A DNA stretch of 64,000 nucleotides from Oryzias latipes (Eukaryota; Chordata; Actinopteri; Beloniformes; Adrianichthyidae), in NCBI RefSeq assembly GCF_002234675.1, contig NC_019869.2, forward strand, positions 8,705,015 through 8,769,014, written 5' to 3'. Under the pieces are notes generated by a model. The model worked only from the letters and a program-made list of their open reading frames with translations. It was not told the origin of the DNA and made no database searches. The translations under genes were made by a program, and so were the position numbers. The stretch's first letter is position 1. Each line of letters starts with the position of its first letter. This document shows, piece by piece, positions 11,390 through 21,651 of the stretch.

Positions 11390-14300
11390 CTATAAACAGA
11401 AGCAGAAAGGAGAGCCGGTGGCATTACCTTCCAGTCCAGTGAGCTAAACACAGCAGACAGAGGATCCAGATGCTCAGTTTGTTCCAACACCTGCCTTTCC
11501 GGACTGCAGATGGGGGTCATGGGAATCATCCTTTCAGGAAATGCTTCTACTTTTTACTCTAATGTAGATCACCCAGAAACATAATCAAAAATGTTAACAG
11601 TCAAAGGAGGTCATGTAAGAAGAGCTTTTTAGGTAAATACAACTTGGGCTAATGATTAACTATGTAGCCACAAGAGGGCCTGAGTCTGGGTCTCCCTGTG
11701 CCGGTCCCCAGCCCGGATAAAATACAGGGCTGTGTCAGGAAGGTCTTCCAACAGAAAATCTCTGCTAAACCACCTGTTCAGTGAAATCCGATTGGCTGTG
11801 ACGAACCCTGAAGGGATTTGTCGAAAGGTGAACAACATTATCATTTGCTAGCTGGGTGAAAATGGCTGGAATTCTACTAAAGTTGACAATAACAAGTGTT
11901 TCAGTGAAGATGTGCACCAACACTAAGCAGTCCAGTTTCCCGAAGGATGTTCAGGTTGATGAAAATGAATCCAGCGAGACTATTTTGGTCAACATTTATC
12001 CATAAAATTCATACTCTTTAATACAAACGGTTATAGTTCATAGTTCTGGTTTGCTGCCCCCATATGGGGCTTTAAAGCAGATGACTGTGGGGTCTCTGCC
12101 TTGAGTTTCTTTATGCACTCCCATATTTGCTCATGGTGATAGTTGAGAAGGGCATCTCAAGATTTCAATCACAATTTTGGTCAAAAAGCTGAAATGTTCG
12201 TTGTGACCTAGATCAGTGTTTTTCAACAGGTGTGCCGTGGGAAATTCCCCTCCTTCACTGATCTAAAAACATTTTCCATCTCCAGGATATCAGCTCTGTG
12301 TTCATCAAAACAGGCCCTGATAAAATGATGAAATATCGTAAAATACTTTTTTCTTTGTGTTTATTTGATTCTATTAAAGAAATTTTGATAAGAATGACGG
12401 TACCGCGATTTAGCTGCAACTATAACTGTTTTGGGAAAAGTCCCGCCCCTTTAACTGTCTCCACCAATCATTCTTGGAGGCTCAATCACACGTCATCAGT
12501 CTGACCAATCAGAGGTGGTTAAAGTCTTCACTTCCTTGTTCTGATTCTACTCATAAAGTCTCTCAGTTCCAACAAAAAAAGCAGCTAAAGCTCGTCTTTA
12601 GCGGTGTAGCTTTCCACAGAATCCGGTATCAGACTGTGGAACAAGTGAACAAAATAATGAAGCTCAGAGACGCTAGTCTCTGAGGCTGTTCGGCGGCTGT
12701 TTGCACTACATCTCCCATGATGCACTGGGTGAAAGTGACAGCGTCTCAGCGCACAATGAGTCTTCATTGTTAAACGTCTTGAAAGAACAACGAACACACA
12801 TCAAACAGTTTTTAAATCTTCTAATTTAACTTTTATTACATTTTTTAGAAAAAACAGCTGCAGCTTCCAGCTTTTCTGCCACAATTATCACAAAAATGCA
12901 TGTGAGATTGTGGAGGGTCTGTAGATCAATACAGACTATGAGTTTCTCCTTTGTTTTGTTTATTTGGATGCTGGGGTGCCGCAGGATTTTTGTCAAGGTT
13001 AAAATGTGTCGTGGCTCAAAAAAGGTTGAAAAAGACTGACCTAGATAACACGGGCGCCGTTGATGCAATCAGCGTGAATCAGCTGGTTCTAAGGTGGAGA
13101 AAAGCAGCTTTTGCGCTGATATGCATAACAGTACGAACTAAGAGTGTTGCTTATCCTCACACAGCTGTGTTCTCCTCAATTGACGTCGATTGCTTAAGCA
13201 CTACATCACAGTGAAGTGTTAGATATCAGCGCATTGCTGCTTTTCTCTGCCGCAGAAGCGCTTGCATTACATTAATGGCATTAACGGTTGAAAAGTTAAC
13301 CGCACCATTACTGATTTCTAAGGTGTAAAAGTTGGTCTAATGTACCCTACTCTGTTTTTCCATTAGCTTCTGTGGCAGCTCTGAAATAAGAGTCAAGGCA
13401 CATGGCGGTGCACATGAGTACATACCTGGTTTCTTTTTCGTTTCTTTTATTTTCCCGAATCAGGTCATACATGGGGTCTTCGTGTGCCTAAAAAGATAAA
13501 CCAAAATGTACCGAGTAGGAGACAAAGAAAAAGATAATAAATTATACTATTCATTAGGGATGTCCGATCCGATCATCAGAAATCGGACCTGATAATGTAG
13601 TTTCAGACCATTGAAATCGGATGTTGTGTCCCGATCAAGAATCAGACATTTATTTTGTTATTATTTTGATCGTTGTATACTCCTAGCTTATTATTACAGA
13701 TAAATACTCCACTAGAAGTCTGCATATCATGAACAGATTCATTGCCTTAAAGCACAGCAGAATACAGCACTAATTTCAGCCAAGAACTGTTTGGACATCA
13801 ACAGATTTGGACTTTCCTTTTCTCTTAGTAAACATTTAAAGCCTTTGTGTTTTGTCTTAACTCTAACAATGACCTACAAGGGCATTTAAAAAAAAACAAA
13901 GGTTTTTGTTTCTTTTAATGAGAATTGCTCTCTCCCTGCTCCCAGCAGAGACGGCAGTGAAACGGCTACAAAGTGTAAACTCTGGGAAAAGGTGACCAAC
14001 GAGTAAATCCATCAGTAATCTCTCAAAAACAACTAAAACTAATAAATAGTTACACTGATCCTCATCAACAACTACTTTGGAAGAAAGTCATTGTTTTTCA
14101 TCATTAAGAATTTTTAATGGAGATCACTAATGATCAAAAATGTTCAATAGCACTGAAGACTTTAAAGCTACAGTCTCCAAACACGACTAATTATCATCTA
14201 ATCAAAGATAACTACTTTTTTCTGGTTGATAATTACACTATTTTTACTTGATTGTTGCTCTGTTTAAGCATTAAAAAATAAAAAAAGGTAAGTAAAACAA

Positions 14301-17300
14301 AAATAGAGGAAAACCTGGTTCTGTTCAGAAAATCTGTTCATATTTGAATGTGTTGCAAGCAAATGAAATTGAATTTTAACATTAAAATCACAGGACTCTG
14401 AATGAGATCAGAGCCAAAAAAAACCTGATTGGGACATCCTTACTATTCATATAATATACAGAAAACTGTCACAGTACTTTCTTGCTAACCGCACTGAGTA
14501 AGCACTGTCACGACTTTAAAAGAGTACGAGGGAAAAAAGAACGCTACATTTATAAGAGACCGAACCTTCCTGTTAAGTGTTGCTACAATACAAACATAGT
14601 TGAGAAGCCTGTGTTTGTTGTGTAAATTGTGGTTTTAAACTTCACTGTGGTTATCTGACCCTATGACTTTAGAGTCCAACAGCCCGTTAAAAAACGTACC
14701 ACTCTAAACTGCTCCAGCTTCTGGTTTCCTTTAATAAAAAAAGGACATTCTTTATCTCCTGTCCGGTGACCATAGCGCTTGCATCTCCAGCCTGTAGAAA
14801 AAAAGAATAAAAAAATTAAGTAAGTCCCTGCGTGTTAAACAAACCCAACATGTAAGGTAGTAGCTATAAATTTGCAAAAATGAAAAAGAAAAAAAGCTTT
14901 AAGAGTATAACTTTACTAAAATTACTAGTATTTAAAACTTCTTACTACGCACCATTACTTTATAGCTCTACTTCACCAATCACCTAAAAAATGTCAAACT
15001 CTGACTTCACAGCTATGTCGACAGAAGAAAACGTGTCCAGACATTACAGAAAGGTTTGCATTTATAACCCATGGTTGCATGTTTTGGAGCCATTCCTAGT
15101 AGAACGTAAACCATACCCAACTGTATAAAAAAATAAAAAACATTGATCAAAGTGAAACGATAAAGTGAAACCTAAAACGATAAAATATTTGCATGGCACG
15201 ATATAATGTGAATGTCGTGCCAAAGACGTGTATGTACATCCACATGAACAAAAGATCTAGGATGTTGTGGTTGAGGAAGGAAACCCAGATATTTTATACG
15301 TCAACACAACACAAATACAGTTTTTAGGGTTATATCTTCTAAAAATTCTATATCCACTGCTACGCCGATGACACCCCACTGTGTCTTTAGTCATCTCTCA
15401 TAGGTTAAAACCTGGTTTTCCTTCAACTTTCTTAAACAACAGTGAAAAAACAAAACTTCTCTTGTAGCATCTTTATTTTAATGATAGATGCAACTTTTTA
15501 GTATTTTTAAATTAGTTGGAATTTCTTGTTTTTTAGTGACCCTATGATGCACTTTTTTAATTAATTGCACATTTTTTAGATGTATTTTTACAAATGACAG
15601 AATAATGCAATGTTTATTAGTTGCAAATTAAGTCGCAGTCAAGCACTTAAGAGCACTTAAAATTTACCCCGGTTTTAATGACTAAAGTTATCCCTACATT
15701 GATGTAATAAAGTCAGGTTGTCATTCTGGACAATCCATTATCAATTATTATTAGGGCTGCACGATATGAGGAAAACTGGCGATATGCGATATTAGTGATT
15801 AATATTGCGATAACGATAACATTTGCGGTAAATAAACAAATAGCAAAACAACCAAAACATCATATCAATGAAACACCTTTTTCATTGCAACAGTTTCAAA
15901 ATTACACTCTAAATGACATAGGAGGCAAACATCTAACATAAAAGGGCTCCATCTGATTGGTCAACAAGGTGAAGGGGTCCATCTGATTGGTGTAATGCAT
16001 AAATGGATTTATTTGATTCGTTAAATGCTTCAAGCTGCCATAAGATTGTTTTAGCACATTTAAGTTAACCATTTATTGCAATTTTCGGTGTCTTTTGCGA
16101 TATGCATATTGCACTGCTTGATATCGCGATAACGATAAATTTGCGGTATTTTGTGCAGGCCTAATTATTATCAACAACTTTACCCTCTCTATATTTTCCT
16201 ACTGCATAATATCAAGTAACTAGTTATTGGTCCGTGCTGGTCTGAGTCCAAGTTTCTATGGCAACCAATCTCACCAAACAGGAGTGAGCTTGTTGGAAGT
16301 CCACACCTCCACCCCTTGAAAGCGAGCATGAAAACAGGAAATCTGTCAAACGGTCAATGTGGGGGCCAGCACTCAGCATCTATTTATATTGAATGATAAT
16401 AATTTGTAAATGAAAGCAATTAAAATATCCAAAGTATCAACTTTTGTTAAAAATGAAACTAACAATGTGCTTGTAGTCAAAGCAGCAGCCATTCAAACAT
16501 TTTTAATACTTTACACCCAAACTGGAAAACATTTGTAAACGAAATGTTTTTGCCAAAAACTACATTTATTAACACAAATGATTTCTTCTGTTAAACAGAA
16601 TCGTTAAGTGCTAAAGCTGTTGCTTTCATCTGTAAAAGGAAAGAAGTTTGTCACAATATTAGGCTGAACATGTCACGCTCAGATTCTACACATTTCTGAA
16701 CAGGTCCTCTTTGAGTGTTTCCATCATACCAAGCTACTGAAGCTTCAAGCAGCATGACAAAGTGTGGGCGGAAAGAATGAATGGGCGCTCTCTGTCATGT
16801 CAGAAAGACAGAATATAAAATCTATAAAGCCGGTATAAATGTGTGCCACACTTGTCAGGAAAACAATGGACATTATTGTTTGTGTAGTGTGTTTCTTTTG
16901 TTACTTAGAAGTATTTCGCAGACACTTTCATCAGAAAGATTCTACAGTTTTCTTGCTATTATAAAAAGAAACCGTTATAAATGCTAAAGACTGAAGCCCT
17001 TTACAATCTTTAACTTGGGTTAAAAAAAAACAATAAATTGAACGATTTTTTGCTTTGCTTTGCTCTGTAACAGAAATATTTCTGTTTTAAAATGTATTTA
17101 AGGGGAGCACACGCAGCACCATTACTGAAAATAGAGTTTCAGATGTTTTTACCATGTTCTTGTGGCATTTTTCTGATGATGGTTGACATTACGGAAAATT
17201 CAGCCTAAAATTGCATTTCTGAGTATTTCTTTATTCAAATTGTCATTAATTAGAAGCAGACAAAAAATGCCATTTGAAAAAGCTCGTAGTGGTTAAGCAG

Positions 17301-19166
17301 AAGCTATGATCAGCAGCTCCCCGCTCTCCTCCATTCCAATGCATCCACCTGGGTAGCTAACTGGATAGCTCCAATATTGCTCGCCATTTTTGTTGAATAA
17401 TGTTAGGTTGGAGTGTGAGGGGCTGTAAGCTAGCAGAAAAGCCTGTAGACAGACATAGACAGCCCCACTCACAACTTGGAGGCAAGGGTCTTTGGATTTT
17501 GTCTGAAAGTGGCATAATCCTAATTAAAAGACCACTGGGAACGATTTGGAAAATATATCAAAAGATGATCAGAGTGGGACTCTAGGCATGGAGACAAATT
17601 TCTGTGTTATGGTGTTACGTACTAATATTTTAAATCACATCCTGAGCTTTTGTGTAAAAATAGAATCAATATTTAGACTGTGCATGCCGCTTGCGCATGT
17701 TCACTTCACCATTGAAGAACTCGGCGTCGCTTTGGAAAATGTACAGTGTTAAAATATGGGTAGCGAGGCTTACTGGGATAGCTTATACTCTGATTTCCAT
17801 TTGGAAAAAGGTACAGTGGACTTGGCAGACATTTATGAGCCAGCGGCAGCTTTTTCATGACTTTGGATCGATTTTACTGCTTTGTGAAAGGGACAGGAAA
17901 AAATTAGGCCCCCAAAACCACCCCCTCCCTACACATCGAGGACACTTGATGAAACGCACGACGTCCGTCGTTACAGACCCGAGTCCCACACGTCACATCG
18001 GGACGGACAATGTTAATGAGCGCTCACAGGTTCAAGCCCCAATACAGAATTATAAACGGCACTCGGCAGATGTAAAGCATGTAATAACAAAAATTGAACA
18101 ATCTTCTAAAAAATATTAAGAATTGTACATTTCAACCACTTGAATAATGTCCTGTGACAAATTGATGGTGTTTAGAGCACAGATAGGGAAGATGTACCAA
18201 AAAAAGATTGATATACCTACCTGTAATTACTACATTTTTCCATTGTTTTCTATCCACAAAACACAGGCGAGACAAAATATTAATAACTTGCTTTTTGGAC
18301 TATTTTATGTATTGCTGTGTTCTGAATTGGAAGCTCTATCATTTCTGGTCACCAACTTTTATCTCAGGTAGGGACCACAAGCCCACAATTATCTACGGTC
18401 AAGAGAAAAAATGTGTTGACCAGAAATGATAGAGCTTGAAAAAAATCCAGTCCTATTGATTTCCGCATAGATGAGTGCCTTAGAAAATAAACTCCCATAA
18501 CTACTCTCTGTAGCATTAATTGATTCTTCATTGTTGGGCACTTTTTGGGTATTTATTTTACAAGTGGATAACTTATAAGTATTGTATACTCACACTGCAT
18601 CACCTTAACCTCTTTACCAAGAGGCATCCACAGTCCCCTGGTGGGAGCCTGCGCCAGGAAGCTTCTGGCTTCTTCATTTCCTGGTTCTGCAGGAATACAG
18701 TCCTCTGGTTTCTCCTCATGTTCCTACATGAACATATTTGCTGTCACCATTAAATGACTCAATCAATCAATGCACATTTTTTTTTGTCATTTGTATACAT
18801 ACGCCTCTGAACTACCTTAATAAATCCTGGAGGGGGCTTTTCATAGCTGCATGACAAAAGAATAGACCGTGGAGTCATTTATTGTAAAAGATTTTAGTTA
18901 AGCAAAAGCATCATTTCTTTCTTTCTTTTTTTTTTTTAGAAAAATAAAAAGTAACTCTTGTCACTTTATTAATTCAGATTATTACACCCTTTATTGTAGA
19001 ATTAAAATAAAACTTACAAAGTCTCGATGTGCTTCAATTTTTGGACCTCCTGGGTGAGTTTTTTCGTTTGTTTCTTGAGTGTTTCCAAATCATGTTTAGA
19101 GTCCTTGTGTTTCTTATGATCTCGTCTTTCCCCTTTTTTTTCGGACTTTCGTTTTCTGTCTGACAT
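11185..19166 (-). CDS. rp9: rp9 (PAP-1) gene, six coding exons, complete
   Basis: This gene encodes the RP9/PAP-1 homologue, a nuclear speckle protein that binds the kinase PIM1 and is linked to pre-mRNA splicing; human variants cause dominant retinitis pigmentosa (family knowledge). Joining six exons (19166-19018, 18846-18816, 18723-18594, 14791-14700, 13487-13426, 11389-11185) gives 669 nt, or 222 residues plus stop; human RP9 is about 221. All introns are GT-AG and phases match. Seen in order: a basic charged N-terminus (1-49), a YEKPPPG motif (51-57), a conserved GLWMPLGKEVKVMQ block (about 90-103), a zinc-knuckle-like C104-x2-C107-x4-H112-x6-C119, a HEDPMYD motif (136-142), then a serine run and a lysine-rich tail. 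The start at 19166 was chosen because the upstream in-frame stretch is unlike the family. Introns 3, 4 and 5 carry hAT-type elements; none touches an exon. Identity rests on my recall of human RP9; I regard it as secure. Confidence 0.95.
12214..13038 (+). mobile_element. hAT-type element in rp9 intron 5, 8-bp TSD
   Basis: ACCTAGAT at 12206-12213 and 13039-13046 is an exact target duplication. The ends are CAGTGTTTTTCAAC and, reversed, CAGTCTTTTTCAACC. Internal sequence matches the element at 50670-51321 (for example GATTTAGCTGCAACTATAAC, TCAGTCTGACCAATCAGAG), in opposite orientation. No transposase frame survives. Confidence 0.88.
12705..12724 (+). promoter_or_regulatory. ZNF143/Staf-like motif inside the hAT element
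   Basis: ACTACATCTCCCATGATGCA closely matches the ACTACAnnTCCCAnnATGC promoter motif. The copy at 50670-51321 has lost it. Confidence 0.4.
13426..13487 (-). CDS. rp9: rp9 exon 5
   Basis: A TAG acceptor, 62 nt, donor GTATGT at 13425. It encodes AHEDPMYDLIRENKR and following residues and ends in phase 2. The HEDPMYD block contains the histidine equivalent to a residue reported mutated in human RP9 disease (from memory). Intron 4 upstream is 1.2 kb, mostly a hAT element. Confidence 0.94.
13555..14442 (+). mobile_element. hAT-type element in rp9 intron 4, 8-bp TSD
   Basis: CTATTCAT at 13547-13554 and 14443-14450 is an exact duplication. The ends read TAGGGATGTCCGATCCGATC and, reversed, TAAGGATGTCCCAATCAGG. 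The 888-bp interior is AT-rich with no long frame, so it is non-autonomous. Confidence 0.9.
14700..14791 (-). CDS. rp9: rp9 exon 4 (zinc knuckle)
   Basis: The acceptor is TTTTTTTCTACAG and the donor GTACGT at 14699. The 92 nt complete Cys104 and carry the rest of the knuckle, CWRCKRYGHRTGDKEC, then PFFIKGNQKLEQFRV. Intron 3 upstream is 3.8 kb and holds a hAT MITE, a family A copy and a 21-bp inverted repeat. Confidence 0.95.
15752..16163 (+). mobile_element. hAT MITE in rp9 intron 3, 8-bp TSD
   Basis: ATTATTAT at 15744-15751 and 16164-16171 flanks a 412-bp element with ends TAGGGCTGCACGATA and, reversed, TAGGCCTGCACAAAA. Subterminal GATATTGCGATAACGATAA-type repeats occur at both ends. Confidence 0.9.
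16240..16380 (-). repeat. Interspersed repeat with GTGAGCTTGTTGGAAGTCCA
   Basis: The same block (AGGAGTGAGCTTGTTG, then GAAATCTGTCAAA and GTGGGGGCCAGC) recurs at 31105-31230, with related fragments at 35455-35545 and 47035-47075. Confidence 0.55.
17135..17585 (+). repeat. Family A DNA element (plus), rp9 intron 3
   Basis: Shows ACCATGTTCTTGTGGCATTT, CATTTCTGAGTATTTCTTTA, GGATAGCTCCAATATTGCTC and the right end ATCAAAAGATGATCAGAGTG. Confidence 0.7.
18331..18437. repeat. Perfect 21-bp inverted repeat, possible hairpin
   Basis: 18331-18351 is the exact reverse complement of 18417-18437 (AAGCTCTATCATTTCTGGTC plus one base), separated by 65 nt. It lies in rp9 intron 3. Confidence 0.9.
18594..18723 (-). 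CDS. rp9: rp9 exon 3
   Basis: A TAG acceptor, 130 nt, and donor GTGAGT at 18593. The exon starts in phase 0 and encodes 43 residues including PEDCIP and LWMPLGKEVKVMQ, plus the first base of Cys104. It shows the strongest match to vertebrate RP9. Confidence 0.94.
18816..18846 (-). CDS. rp9: rp9 exon 2 (31-nt micro-exon)
   Basis: A CAG acceptor precedes 31 nt that complete a Phe codon and encode YEKPPPGFIK, the most recognisable N-terminal RP9 motif. The donor is GTAGTT. The exon is too short for simple ORF detection. Intron 2 is only 92 bp. Confidence 0.93.
19018..19166 (-). CDS. rp9: rp9 exon 1 (coding part)
   Basis: The exon starts with ATG at 19166 and runs 149 nt to the donor GTAAGT at 19017, leaving phase 2. 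It encodes a Lys/Arg/Glu-rich segment of 49 residues. The open frame extends upstream to about 19232, but those residues do not resemble RP9. Intron 1 is 171 bp. Confidence 0.92.
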
Positions 19167-19370
19167 TGTAAGAAAAGACAGATAAATTTTTCTTGTTCTT
19201 TGCAAAAAAACAAAATAACTACTTATATGCAACGTGAAACATTTTTTTGCTTTAAGTTTTTACAACCACGCAAACATTAAGCTAACCTAGCAAACATGGC
19301 ATTTGCACTACTTCCTGTTTTTCTTCTTCTTTCGTCATGGCATCCAACGGTTAGGCACTTCCGCCACCTA
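19167..19370 (-). promoter_or_regulatory. rp9 5' flank / candidate promoter
   Basis: This is the stretch upstream of the rp9 start. No TATA box is obvious at a suitable distance. Two GGAAG-core motifs (plus strand CTTCCTG near 19311 and CTTCCGC near 19352) would fit ETS factors common at housekeeping promoters. Promoter status is inferred from position only. Confidence 0.4.
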
Positions 19371-20430
19371 CTGTCCAACAGTGGAACTTACACAAGATTT
19401 ACTTCCTGTGCCAAGTTTGTGTAAGTCTAGCGCCATTGACAGGCTGAAAAATCAAAAAGCTATGATTTCACGTTGTCTTTACTTTTTTTTAACACAATCA
19501 CAATAAGGTATAGATTCTTAAATTACGTTTCGATTATTTTATGTTTACATTTTTGTTTTAAAAACAGCTTTAAAACAATTTATGGGGTCAATCATTTACA
19601 AAGTTTATAAAAAAATTTTGGATACCATCAACTATTTACCATATTTTTATTTCTCATTGAAGGTTGTTTGTGATTACCAAACCTTTAACTTTTTTTTAAA
19701 TATAATTTCCTGTTACATTAGTTCAGTGTTATTATGGTATGTAGAAAAGGCCTCATTCCTATGATTTCTAAAGGCAGACAGACTTATGTTTATTTAAATG
19801 TACACTTTATGCCATTCAAGTTTTAAGGCAGCTTAAGTGGTTCCTTTTTTTATACAAATTAAAACACCATCATAAAATAGGATGGGCAGTACAATTATAA
19901 ATAGAAAAGGCTACAATTTAGAGTCACAGTTAGTTTATTGTCAATGTGAGGTATTTCAACACATGCTGCTCCTTCCATGACATACGCAAGTACAAAATGT
20001 GTTAGATGTACATTTTAAACTCCATAACAATCTGATGAGAGAAGGGAATTTTCACAAACATATCATCAACTTAAAGTTTTTTTCTGTGTGAAGATATTAG
20101 ATAGATGTGCCTGTACAATGTAAACAGCTTCTAGTGAATATCATTGTAAAATACACTCACGAATACTACAACACACAAACGAAACGGAGCATGTGAAAAG
20201 TACTCCAACTTTGTTACCCCGGCATATTCATCTTTTAATCATCTAAGATTAGCCTGTCCCATTTCAACAGGAATATGACAATGTCTCTTAAAAGTAAGAG
20301 ACATTATATAAAAAGGAAAATGATCACAGATTTTGAAAAAATAAATGTAAATTTATATTTTGTTTCTTAGCAGCTGGATAAAACTTCCTCAAACAGCTAA
20401 GACTGACATCGTAAGTGAGGAAGGAATAGT
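19371..20430. other. Intergenic, no gene recognised
   Basis: AT-rich sequence between the rp9 promoter and the C18orf21 homologue 3' flank; only chance ORFs. Confidence 0.4.
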
Positions 20431-20436
20431 CCTCAC

Positions 20437-20565
20437 TTAAATCAAAACAGGGAGTGGCGTTCTATAGCGTACAGGCGCCAACTGCCCTCGCCGCCACCTT
20501 TGACCCGGCCTTACTGGCTGAGTGGCTCCTTCTTCCTCCCCTCTTCCCTGGTCAGAGCTGGACAT
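20437..20565 (-). CDS. Candidate small ORF, 42 codons
   Basis: ATG at 20565, stop at 20437, within a locally GC-rich patch in AT-rich DNA. The product begins MSSSDQGRGEEEGATQ and contains RWRRGQLAPVRYRTPLPV. It lies in the likely 3' flank of the C18orf21 homologue. No homologue recognised; a CCA|GTAAGG donor inside could make it a first exon instead. Confidence 0.15.
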   Translation of the reverse strand: MSSSDQGRGEEEGATQPVRPGQRWRRGQLAPVRYRTPLPVLI

Positions 20566-21488
20566 AACAGATTGATGGGGGGGATTTTTTTTCAAAGTGG
20601 GTCCATAGCAACCATTCTATTTTTTGGTCACTCGGGGGCATCCAACAGATTTTTGTACTTTTTGGAAGAATCTGCAAAAGTAAACTTTTGGATTTCCTTG
20701 GCAACGGAGGTTTTTTGTTAACCACACCCACATTCCTAATATAGTTGTAATTTACGTGATATCATTTCACTCAGCTCAAGCCAGGGATTCGGGTTTTAAA
20801 TTGTCACAATATTTTGGTAAAAACTGCAAGCAACAACACCAATCTTTTTTTTCAATTCAAGATGGTGGCCTTCGACTTAGGTCAAAGAAATTTCTGTTGA
20901 TTTTAGACTTTGGCTGTGTCTGAATTCCCTCACTGCTCACTACATAGTGCACAATATGGTGTCATTTTGGAATGCATTTTGTACTGCTGTCCAAAATCTA
21001 CAAATTTAAAATCCAGTGCCTACAAAATTTCCAAGAAGTCTGTGCAAAAAACCAGAGTGCATCCAAGCTCACTAGATTTTGGCGAATATAGACCACAATG
21101 CATTGCCTTTGAACAATTTTTGGTAAAAAATGTTTTTGCTGGCTTACTATGTCAAAAGTCGACTTTTATCAGGTTCTAGGTGGGAGCAAATCTGTATGAT
21201 TATGACGTTTTTTGCTCAAAGTTGCAGGAAAAAACAAAATGGTCGTCCAGAACTGCTTTGGGACATAATTACTTTCAAGACGCATCATCTGAGCGACTAA
21301 CAGAGAAGAAGATAACTAGATCCATATCAGGGGTTTTGGATGTCCCGTTGGGCTACCATGATTATTTGTTCCTCCACACCGACTTGGAAACTGAGGCTAA
21401 ATCCTTTCTTCTCAGCCTGAGTTGTGAACAAGCTTCAAAGTCTCTTTTTTTTTTTCAAACTAACTAATGAAGACATTGTTGGGGATCC

Positions 21489-21651
21489 TCAGAGTGAGGA
21501 GAGAAAGTCTTTCAAGCCGCCTTTCTTGGTGTCCTGGTTTTCATCTCGCATGAGAATCTTGCTGAGACGCTGGAAGACCCAGTTTTTGGATTTCGATGAA
21601 GACTTGGAGGAAGTGGAGCTGGACCCCGAAACGGTGGAGGAGATGGAAGAT
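21489..21651 (-). CDS. C18orf21 homologue exon 4 and stop
   Basis: The chosen acceptor is CTCTGTACCTCCAG at 21652. The exon completes an Arg codon, then encodes a serine-rich run and FQRLSKILMRDENQ...LKDFLSSL with a stop at 21489; the FLSSL end matches human. An alternative GAG acceptor would begin the exon at 21708 in the same frame and add 19 residues, but is a poorer splice site. Confidence 0.88.
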
